Assembly: GCA_025766275.1 (NCBI GenBank)
Contig: JAFKAC010000034.1
Span: forward strand, 62,001-126,000
Direction: 5' to 3'
Source: Lactarius indigo
Lineage: Eukaryota > Basidiomycota > Agaricomycetes > Russulales > Russulaceae
Length of the DNA stretch: 64,000 nucleotides
In this document: positions 44,863 through 54,400 of the stretch, in pieces
Layout: every line of letters begins with the position of its first letter
Position numbering within the stretch: position 1 is the first letter of the stretch
The notes under the pieces: model-generated
Told to the model about the DNA's origin: nothing
The model's database searches: none
What the model saw: only the letters and a program-made list of their open reading frames with translations
Made by a program: the position numbers and the translations under genes

Positions 44863-45856
44863 TTTTTTTTTTTTTTTTTTTTTATTCCGGGGCAGTACAG
44901 AATACAAAGCCGGTCTTAGCCACTTATCGAGCGTAGCTAACTTATATCTTGTAAATGGGCCGTAGCCCAGGTTATACAATGCGTACTAGAATGTTCAATA
45001 CGAGGAATTTAAACCCCGTAGAGGGACCCTCCCAGAGGAGCCCGGTCATATATGTCCGATGTTATGGAGTGTTGTGGTCGCACATCACTCTGTATGTATG
45101 TCATCCATCGTCCAGCACCGTCCAAACCGGTCCCTTGCCCTCCCCTAGACCCTCCCACTACTAATGAACACGACCTACTTACGTTCCCTCAAGGACCCTT
45201 TAGTAAGCAACTTCCACGATTTGGACCCCACTGTTGGTGCCCCAGCGGTGGTGTGAGAACGGGCAGCGCCAGTTGCGTCTCTGACAGTCACATGGGGTCA
45301 CCAGTCCCATGGACCCAAGGATCACTGGATGCGTGACCCACGGCGGTGCCACAGAGGTTCTTGCAGGGTTGTTGATTGAGGTCCGAGGACCCCTTCCCCT
45401 TAGGTCTCCCAGCAATTATCCGGCAGGGAGTCCATCGGGGATGAAGCTGTTGGGGGTGTGTTCCTATATGGGGCGGTTCGGCTACGTCCATGTTGGTGTC
45501 AGGGTTTCAGTCAGGGTTTGGTATGGAATGGGAGGAGTGTTGGATGGAATTGGGAGGGAGCGTGATCAGGAGGTATTAAGGAAGCGGGCAACCGGCTATG
45601 ACATGCCGGTCCCAGGGGGTTGGTTCTTGCAAACGCAGGGTGCTGTGGCAGCAGAGCCCTAAATAGGGAAGTGAGTGCGGCAGCCCAGATGGGCCAGGGT
45701 AGAGGTTGCAGGGCGGCAGTCAAGCCGGCCCAGAGGTTGAGTAATGACAGCCCCTGTTAGGAATATTGCCTGAGCGAGGATTGAACCCAGGGGTTCGCAC
45801 CAAGCTCTCCCAAGCAGGGTAGGGGACAGTGGTGGAGGCCACTACACCAGCCCGCC
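44863..45856 (-). mobile_element. tRNA-derived SINE-like element, minus strand (about 1 kb)
   Basis: A run of about 22 T at 44861-44882 is the poly(A) on the minus strand. Flanks share CCCCACCATTCCCACCATT (left about 44844-44862, right about 45857-45875), a long TSD whose exact ends blur with the tail. On the minus strand the 5' end has pol III boxes: A box TGGTGTAGTGG (45849-45839) and B box GGGTTCAATCC (45788-45778). Not coding. Longer than a typical SINE, so it may be a composite or carry extra sequence. The 3' end resembles the LINE 3' end (see 4958-5254). Confidence 0.72.
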
Positions 45857-45875
45857 CCCCACCATTCCCACCATT

Positions 45876-46483
45876 CCTCATCCCAAATCCTGCCTTTACC
45901 TCCTCCCTAAACTCCTTCCTAACCATATCCATAGCCTCCTCACCTCCCCCAACACCACACAAGCCCATAAACATCTCTCTGTCAACAAACCTACCTCACT
46001 TACCACAACACCTGAGAACCCACATACCAAAAACACCCACATCTTTACATATAATCTCCTTCATCTTCACCCTCTCCTATTCAACCACCAAGTACTTCAG
46101 AACTTCTCCCAATCTCAAATCCAGGAATCACCTCCATGCCTCAAATCACATCTTGTGCCTTCATAAATCCAAATCCACCACTGTCATCCTGACCATCCAC
46201 AAATCCAACTTCATCCAGCCCCTCTGCCTTAAACCCTCACCCTACCTCCACCTTATGTCCATCCCAGCCTACCCATACAAAATCTATCTCTTCATATCGT
46301 CTTTTGCTTCCTACTTCCTTCACCATGTCCTGAAACATTCTAATCACATCACCATACCAGTAGTGATCTCTATCTTCTGCTTTCAAATCATGGTTTCCAA
46401 GTACCATCACATCGGAATCTGTACTGGTCTTAATACTCTCTTGATCCCTTCAACAGTCATATCTTGCAAAAATCGATCCATAG
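45876..46483 (-). other. Coding-like minus-strand sequence, unassigned
   Basis: Minus-strand frames with protein-like content occur here, for example around 46400-46240 a stretch rich in Asp, Trp and Tyr (HYWYGDVIRMFQDMVKEVG, then IDFVWVGWDGH) and at 45974-45880 (MDMVRKEFREEVKAGFGM). Stops separate them. It may be a decayed host gene interrupted by the SINE on its 3' side and by a solo LTR on its 5' side. No domain recognised. Confidence 0.3.
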
Positions 46484-47070
46484 TGTAACCCCACTACAGG
46501 GGCATTAGGTACAACCTCTACCAAGTCAGTCAATATGCCGTAGCGCAAGCTCAAAGGCCTGGCTTCAGTAGAATGCTCCACAAGGATCACAAGGACCTAA
46601 GTTACTCAGACCATAGGGAACAGCTAACGTGCAAAGACCTAGCAGAGATGGGGTTCGCCAGACAGGGAAGTGCCCAGAGGCGTTCCACCTTAGACCAGTG
46701 TAGTATTACACAGGAAGTCTAGTCTACTGTACAAGCTAGATAGAACTAGGTTTAAGTACAAGTGATGCTGTATGGCTGCTACAAACAGATGGTGCCATCG
46801 CCGGATTCATAGATAAAGGGAGACACATGAGGGGAATAAGGCATGGATATACTTGGAACAAAGGCAAATCATGCAGAGTCGTGTGTGAGTGAGAATGAAA
46901 TGGAAACTAGCACATGTCAAGCTTTATCAGAAGGGGTCAGCCATAAGCAAGGCATGTGATAGGAACCGGGTAATTGTAGGGTCTGCGTAGTCGTACAGGG
47001 CTCGTGGGATATTGGGAGAGGAAGGGTAAAGTGAAGAAAGAACAAGTCCAAATAGCAAGAAATTGTAACA
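46484..47070 (-). repeat. Solo LTR of the Ty3-E family (587 bp)
   Basis: TGTAACCCCACTAC...TTGTAACA in reverse orientation, flanked by perfect TSD CATAG (46479-46483 and 47071-47075). Homologous along its length to 1590-2158 and 20877-21444 but more diverged, so it is probably older. Confidence 0.9.
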
Positions 47071-47075
47071 CATAG

Positions 47076-48833
47076 TGTCTTGTCACAGAAGATTCAGTTG
47101 TCATCAATCAGAAGTTGTTGGTGGTCTTGCTCAGTAAAATCATGACTCAGAGCTTCCATCATTCTGCCAAGTAAGTGCTTCTTCAAATCGGGAAGGAACT
47201 TCTGCATATGGGTTCAGCAGAGTTATGCTTATTTCACCACACAACCCCATCACATACCTCAATAGCTGGGTCACCCTTGTTGTCCACCAACCATTTCGTG
47301 ATGTTCAAATGGATCTTGTGTCAATCTGACATATGATAACATTCAGAGGGATCAGACAGAGGTGATGTTTCCTTGTCATTGTTGCTGAGGACAACTGTAC
47401 TGGACGTTTGGTTAGTACTATGCTTCTTCATTTCCCAAAGCCTTCCTGTGCACCACTCGTGAATGGCAATTTGACCCTCAAATCCTCTGCAATTTCTTCA
47501 AGCATAAAACTGCTTGACTCAACAATGTTCACCTTCACCCTGTGTTTAAGTTAGCTTTACTGCAACACGAGGGGCCAAAAAATGGGCCACACTGCCTGTG
47601 TAGAGTAGGAGTCTGTTGTCCCAAAGCATCGTACCTATGAGACATAGTGGCCCAGTGCATCCAGTTTGTAGGTTGCAAGGTTGAAAACCCAGGTACCGTG
47701 TTTTGTGTCAGTGCTGCCTTCAGGCCTGGGGTTCTGCCCAGTCCCTTTTGCCTCAGCAACTTTAGAAGCTTTGCAGTTGGCTTTTTTCACAACCTTGCCT
47801 GGATTTTCAACAGTGTTGTACCTTGGGCAAACTTGATCATTAAAATGTCGCAGAACCTAACCAAGTGCCTTGGTAATACTTTCAAAGAAAGACAGTGATG
47901 ATGTGGTGTGCATGCACAACTTGGCCAGCGTATGCCATGTAGCAAGCAGAAATATGAGATCAAGCATCACTTCTCACATGCTTTGGGGAATAGACTTGTG
48001 AAACATGGCAACATGCACTGGTCCACCATCCAAGTCAGTTAACCTAACAATAGAGTGAAATTCAGAGTACGTGCCTAAAGTAAGCCTTCAAAGTTCCAAG
48101 CAGCCAGTTTCTTCATGTTGGAGATGTTGCTACAAAATCTACATATTGTTGAGTGTCCAAAAGCTGAAATCAAATGGTAGCTGCACCACAACTTGAATAT
48201 TAGCAATGCAATCTCTAAATGGGGCCATGTGGTTTTACTGTTCATTTAAGACATGTACATTCCCTTCACTGCAAGCATAGAGGATCCAAACCAGGTGGGA
48301 AAAGACACTTTTCCAAACTCTGAGCTCAAGGTCATGAAGGAGATCGATGGTGAACACTTGATAGAAATTGAAGCCTTGATCACATAAAGCATCCAAGAAG
48401 GCGTTCTGCAATAAACACCTGAGTCAGTAAGATTGTTGACACATTTGTGGCCAGATGTACACAAATCAGAACCATTGATAGCTTCAGGTATTCATCAATA
48501 CGTTCCAATGTTACTGATCGGCCAGTTTTGAATATCCACTCTTGTGTCTTCTCAACTTTCTTCTGTCACTTCTTAGAGTCTACCCAAATGTCACCTCATC
48601 ATGACTCATCTGTGTGCATGCCTAAATCGTGGACCTTCTGTTTAGGGCACATACACAGAGGACATAAACAGTTGCTGAGGTATTTTATTGTAGCAAGAAT
48701 GATCCTGGTAGGGAGACCAGATAAGCCAGGCATAAATAGTGAGGAAAAAAACCTACTTTTCAGGGTAATCTGTGGAATATGTGAAAACCCAGGGGAAGAG
48801 ACACCTCTCAATACCATCAGCACATAGGACAAT
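47076..48833 (-). pseudogene. Plavaka-type (CACTA) transposase, C-terminal half
   Basis: Minus-strand reading in broken frames matches the C-terminal half of Plavaka transposases of Agaricomycetes. Recognisable are NAFLDALCDQGFNFYQVFTIDLLHDLELRVWKSVF (about 48400-48300), FLLATWHTLAKLCMHT (about 47960-47900), HFNDQVCPRYNT (about 47840) and TYKLDALGHYVS...RCFGTTDSYSTQ (about 47690-47590). Frame breaks and stops show decay. At 48833 it meets Ty3-C; the frame is taken up again at 56755, where the duplicated ACAAT marks the split. Confidence 0.75.
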
Positions 48834-49370
48834 TGTTACGTTCGGACTCGTACAACGATATTCGACTGAGACCCTTACTGTACCGGTTGCAACTACGGCA
48901 GTAAGGTATATTAGTTGCGGACTTACTTACGGCGATACGGTGAAGCGATAGGCGATACGGGTACGATAGCTGACTGAGCGGTACCTCAATGACTCGATAC
49001 TAGTACAGGGACTAGTAGTATTAGTTTTGCGTTGTTTCTGCGATACGTTGGACGCTACTTACAGTGACTCATAGCAGCGCTTCTAAGCCTGCTCGAATAT
49101 GTATTTAAACTGTCTTGTGAAGACCAAGATACGCCATCTTGGTCTTCTTGAATCGTCACTTGTTTCTTCTCTCAAACCCTCTCTTTGCTTTCTATCTCTA
49201 TCTCTTAATCGCTGAAGAGTCCGACTCCGTTCGTGACAAACAACCTTCTCAAACGTGCACCTTCGTGTGTTCACCATCTATACTTGGACCTTCGCGTCTT
49301 CAAGACAAAACGCTAAGTTGTTACCGCCTCCACCGAGCTCAAGTCGGGCTAACGTCGTGACGGCGTTACA
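48834..49370 (+). repeat. 5' LTR of Ty3-C
   Basis: TGTTACGTTCGG...ACGGCGTTACA. TATA-like GTATTTAAAC at 49101-49110, then a 12-bp-arm hairpin GAAGACCAAGAT/ATCTTGGTCTTC with a 5-nt loop at 49119-49147, and a 3'-terminal stem (AACGTCG with CGGCGTT). Confidence 0.95.
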
Positions 49371-49383
49371 TTAAGACCAAGAT
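49136..49383 (+). promoter_or_regulatory. Predicted self-priming pair for reverse transcription
   Basis: ATCTTGGTCTT at 49136-49146 is the exact reverse complement of AAGACCAAGAT at 49373-49383, which starts 2 nt after the 5' LTR, where the primer-binding site belongs. The first segment lies about 30 nt downstream of the TATA-like box, where transcription should start. Tf1/sushi-type Ty3 elements prime from the first 11 nt of their own RNA; the geometry here fits that. Confidence 0.65.
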
Positions 49384-49389
49384 ACCACC

Positions 49390-51474
49390 GTGGCTGTAAC
49401 AACAAGAGATCAGTGGACGAGCTTCCGTCCATATTCGCTCCCAAGAAGAGGAGAACGCAACGTCCCCACGCGCTTTCTACAAGCCGCTAGTTGGAGGGAA
49501 AGACAGGAAGAAACCGGATATTTTGTGGAATTCAACGGACCTAGTAGGTTCCGACCAGTTGAGTTCAACTTCGACCACTTGTGTTGGACGGAGGTTACTT
49601 GGAACCCTATAGATTCCCAGTGGGACGTTATACGACCAGCAGGACCCAGGTACCAGTGCGATATCGACGCCCGAGAACTCAATAGCCGAGCGGATTGGGG
49701 CCCCATTGACGGACAGGTACGAGAACACTCTACGGGAGAAGTAATATCGGAAGAAGAAGAAGGGCAAAGTCAAGACGAAAGTGAAGGAAGAGAGCCCAAC
49801 CAAACGGAAACGAGCGGGGGGGCAATACAAGATCTCCTCATCGAACGAGCTGAGTCCGCACACATCACCGAACCAGAACCAATTCACATCCGATCACCAG
49901 CCATCATGGCGACAATAACAAGAGCGATGGAAGAAGTCGCAATTGAAGAAGCGCGCGCAATACGAGAAGAAGCACGAGAAATCCTCATGCCCATTAACCC
50001 TGAAACCGGTATACGAATGACCGCAGACGATGCAGCCATCTTCCGAGCGATAGGATCGGACCGAGGAGACCCTCCATCCGGACGACAACCCGCACTGGAC
50101 CTCCCACCAGGAATAGGGGGGCCAGACGGAGACCCGCCACCGCCACCAGGCGGGGGCATCCCGTTTGACTTACGAAGGACCGAACCACCGAGAATGCCAC
50201 CTACGAGGCCGCCCGACGGAGGAGGAGGCGGAGGCGGAGCAGGAGGAGGTGGTGGAGACGCCGGAGGAGGAGGACATCATAGTGAAAAACTAACTGGCGA
50301 GCCACCTTCCATTTTCGATGGGGACAGACTTAAAGTGGACCAATTTCTAACACAGTGGCACGTCTATTGGGGCATGAATTTGGACGCCCCAATCATGCGC
50401 AACGACTACAGAAGATGTCTTCTGTTCCTCTCCTATATCAAAGGCGGAGCGGTCAGCGAATGGGTCCTATCCTTCCTGAACTGGCTCAACAGACAAATAC
50501 AACGAGGGATAAGTCCCTACACGCGCGACCTCTGGAATGCCGTAGCCGACGGATTCAGCCAAAGATTCGAAAACACACTCGAAAGAGAACAAGCCCAAGC
50601 TATACTGCGAAAAGGGTACAAAATGACAGGAGAAGACATTGACAAGTACGTCAATGACTTTGAACAGCTCGCACGGAAGGCTCACTACCGCCTTAATGAA
50701 CCCCAAACCATCGACCTCTTTACGTCGGGTCTGCCCAAGGAACTGTTCAAAAACGCGTTCCAATTTGACGACCCCGTCACATTCGACGACTGGAAAAGGG
50801 CCGTCCTCAAAAGGCAGAAGAATTATATACACCTCAAAGCACGACTCAACGAACACAAGAACACGACGACACAGCCAAAGAAACAAGGCGGCAACGCAGG
50901 GTGGACGCTCCCGCAAAATCTACCACATACTAATCCATGGGCGATGGATACCTCGGCTGATCGTGCCAAGGTGAGACTCGCGGGGTCCGAAGACATCGAT
51001 TTCAACAAACTGCCACATCGCGATTGGCCCACACCACCGTTCCCACCAAGGGGAGGACCAGGGGTCCGAGGACGAGGCAGAGGAGGATCTAGACGAGACT
51101 TAAGGAACGTCCTTTGCTATAACTGTCACGCTCCCGGCCACCTCTCACGAAACTGTCCACACCCGCATACGCAGCAAAACTGGCAAGCTACCCCGTCCAG
51201 CAGCCGTATGACCGAAACCACGGGGTATCCCCAAGGACTCATTTCGCAGTACGCGCCATCACAATATGCGCCATCACAGTACGCGCCATCGCTACCCGGG
51301 TATATGTCGCCAGCGCCAAGTGTGACACCCGCACCCCAAATCAACGCTGCAAGCACGAAAACGGCAGGAGAACAAGCGAAGGAATGGCTTACACAAGTAG
51401 CCAACAGCACGGATGAGGTTAAAGACCTCATACTTCAAGACTTATGGGGAAAGGAGGGTTTTCAGGGCGCCTGA
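49390..51474 (+). CDS. Ty3-C Gag
   Basis: Open from just after the primer-binding site (in-frame TAA at 49372) to TGA 51472-51474. Conserved protein sequence begins at GTG 49390 in context ACCACCGTGG; the first in-frame ATG is only at 49906. The region between is conserved in Ty3-A and Ty3-D (FNGPxRFRPVxFNFDHLCW, DVxRPAG, CDIDARELNS), so translation probably starts at the GTG or another non-AUG codon. Then: acidic linker, Gly/Pro-rich block (50060-50270), capsid-like Gag domain (about 50300-50850), basic region, CCHC knuckle CYNCHAPGHLSRNC (51115-51156), a short QYAPS repeat (51250-51290), and the conserved end overlapping pol. Structural protein of the virus-like particle. Confidence 0.88.
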   Translation: MAVTTRDQWTSFRPYSLPRRGERNVPTRFLQAASWRERQEETGYFVEFNGPSRFRPVEFNFDHLCWTEVTWNPIDSQWDVIRPAGPRYQCDIDARELNSRADWGPIDGQVREHSTGEVISEEEEGQSQDESEGREPNQTETSGGAIQDLLIERAESAHITEPEPIHIRSPAIMATITRAMEEVAIEEARAIREEAREILMPINPETGIRMTADDAAIFRAIGSDRGDPPSGRQPALDLPPGIGGPDGDPPPPPGGGIPFDLRRTEPPRMPPTRPPDGGGGGGGAGGGGGDAGGGGHHSEKLTGEPPSIFDGDRLKVDQFLTQWHVYWGMNLDAPIMRNDYRRCLLFLSYIKGGAVSEWVLSFLNWLNRQIQRGISPYTRDLWNAVADGFSQRFENTLEREQAQAILRKGYKMTGEDIDKYVNDFEQLARKAHYRLNEPQTIDLFTSGLPKELFKNAFQFDDPVTFDDWKRAVLKRQKNYIHLKARLNEHKNTTTQPKKQGGNAGWTLPQNLPHTNPWAMDTSADRAKVRLAGSEDIDFNKLPHRDWPTPPFPPRGGPGVRGRGRGGSRRDLRNVLCYNCHAPGHLSRNCPHPHTQQNWQATPSSSRMTETTGYPQGLISQYAPSQYAPSQYAPSLPGYMSPAPSVTPAPQINAASTKTAGEQAKEWLTQVANSTDEVKDLILQDLWGKEGFQGA

Positions 51475-54400
51475 ACCCGTCAGTCTGGGTGAGGGCGTTA
51501 CGATGTAATTCTGTAATTGTGACAACACGCTATCGATCTCTGCGAATTCCAGTGACCGTCCATACGAATTACCAAACGACTGAAACAAACACATTGGTGG
51601 ACTCCGGAGCCACTGACAACTTCATCAAACCAGGAATGGCAACACGGGCAGGAGTCCCAACCCAGCCATTACACACGCCTCGCAAAATATGGAATATAGA
51701 CAATACGGAAAATAAAGCTGGGTTAATCACTCATTACGTTAACCTCGAAGTGAAAACACGCGGACAGATCAAGAAGATGACCTTCTTGGTGACCGATCTC
51801 GGCAGCGAAGACATGGTACTGGGATATCCATGGCTAAGCGCCTTCGAGCCTACAATCAGTTGGGCAACCGCAACCATGCATCCGGATATGCAACCGGTAG
51901 TTCTGGCCACTACCGAAGAATTACTTATCACGCCCACCATACGGGCCCTAATTGTCACAGAAAAAGAAGCGATTATCCAAGAACTAGAAGAAGAGACGTT
52001 CGTAAGAGCCACTACCTCAACGGAGCTGGCCATACAGGCAAAGCAGCAACAAACGGTAGCAGTGCTCCCTCCAGCATACGCAATGTTCAGCAAACTTTTT
52101 AATGAGCAAGCCTCGCACCGCTTCCCCCCGGCAAGGCCGTGGGACCACGCAATCGACTTCAAACCATCCGCGCCGGCCGCCATCGACTGTAAAATCTACC
52201 CCATGACCCAGAAGGAAGAAAGCGAACTTAAAGAGTTCCTCAATGAAAAGCTGAAGCAGGGGTATCTACGCCCTTCCATCTCCCCGTACGCCTCCTCCTT
52301 TTTCTTTATCAAAAAGAAGGACGGAAAGCTGCGACCGGTACAGGACTACCGAGTCGTCAACTCCCACACCATTCGCAACCAGTACCCGCTGCCGCTAATA
52401 CAAGACCTCATTCTCGACCTTAGCAACGCCCACATTTACACCAAGCTCGACATTCGATGGGGCTACAACAACATACGCATTCGTGACGGAGATCAGGAAA
52501 AAGCAGCGTTCAAGACCAAATTCGGCCTTTTTGAGCCCACCATCATGTTTTTTGGCCTTACCAACTCCCCCACCACCTTCCAAGCCATGATGAACCATAT
52601 CTATCGTGATACAATCGCGAAACACGAACGGTTGGGCACTACTATACGCGTTTACATGGATGACATCGGTATTGCCACTCACTTTGACCATGATCTAACG
52701 GCCCACGTGGCCGCCGTTCGCGACGTGTTGCGTGTCGCCGAGGAACATGACCTTTACTTCAAGCTTGAGAAGTGCCTGTTCCACCAACCGCGGATGGATT
52801 ACCTGGGGGTAATCCTTGAAAGGGGGGTGACCCGAATGGACCCTGTAAAAGTCCAAGGCATTAAAGACTGGCCGACACCAACAAAGGTCAAGGACGTCCG
52901 CTCCTTCCTCGGTTTCTGTAACTTTTACAGACTTTTCATCCGCGGTTTCGCAACTCACGCCAAGCCGCTGACTAAACTAACGCGAAAGGACGAAGAATGG
53001 CGATGGACTGAAGAGGAAGACAAGGCATTCAACACGCTAAAATGCCTCGTAACAGAAGAACCAGTGCTAGCACACCCCGTCCTCCAAGACCCATTTGAGC
53101 TGGAAGTGGACGCCTCGGGCTACGCGGTGGGAGCCGTATTACTGCAAAAGAAATCTGACAGCAAGCGACATCCTATAGGTTACTACTCGGCAACGCTTTC
53201 CGAAGCCGAGAGAAATTACGACATCTACGACCTAGAACTACTCGCAATAGTCAAGGCCTTACGAAACTGGCGACCACTTCTCGCTGGCGCTCCTCACAAA
53301 ATCAAAATTTACTCAGACCACCTAAACCTACAGTACTGGAAGTCACCGCAAAAGATTAGCAGACGGGTTGCCAGGGAAGTACTCGAACTCTCCGAATACG
53401 ATTTTGAAATCCATCACATTAAAGGAAAGAATAACGGGCGGGCAGATGCGCTGTCGAGGCGACCGGATTACGACCAAGGAGTTGAAGACAATCGCGAAGT
53501 AGTGGTCCTACCCCCCGAAGTCTTCGTGCGAACCCTCAACACCGCGCGCACCTTCATCGCCAATCCAAATCTCCTACAACCGCGACATCAGCAAGATGAA
53601 GAGGTGATTAAGGTGTGGGTCGACCCCTACCACCTCAAAAAGATACAAGGAGAATGGTACAAGGACGGCCGGTTCGTAATCACAGGACCAGCGTCTACCC
53701 ATCGCGTACTAATACACGATCATCACGATCTGCCAATACACGGCCATCCGGGGATTGCAAAAACCCAACGCATCCTGGAGAGGCACTACTGGTGGCCGCG
53801 ACTCCGCAAGGACGTGTACGAATACGTACAGGGCTGTGCGGAATGCCAGAGAAATAAAGTCAACACAAGACCCATACGAGCCGCGCTACACCCCATCACG
53901 CCAATACTAGAAGCCATGCCATTCCATACGGTGGCAGTAGACTTCATCACCAAACTTCCGATCTCCAAAGGGAACGACAGCATACTAACTGTCACGGACC
54001 ACGACTGCAGCAAGGCCTCCATCTTCATCCCGTGTAAAGAAGAGATCACCGCAGAAGAAACGGCAGCCCTGTACGTTGCCCACGTGTTCAAACGCTTCGG
54101 ACTGCCACGCAAAATAATAAGCGATTGCGACCCCCGCTTCACATCCAAATTCACCAGAGAAGTGTGCCGCATTTTGGGGATTCAACAGAACATATCCACA
54201 GCCTATCACCCGCGTACCGACGGACAGTCCGAGCGTACTAACCAATGGCTGGAGCAGTATTTGCGATTCTGGGTAAATGAGCGACAAGACAATTGGGAGG
54301 CTTACCTACCAATCGCTGAATTTGCGCACAATAACTGGCCACATGAACACACCAAAGAGTCGCCGTTTCAGCTTCTGATGGGATACGACCCACGGGCGGA

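Noticed and set aside
45778..45849. Functional tRNA gene on the minus strand
   Set aside because: Same reasoning: pol III boxes at the head of a poly(A)-ended insertion, no full cloverleaf seen.
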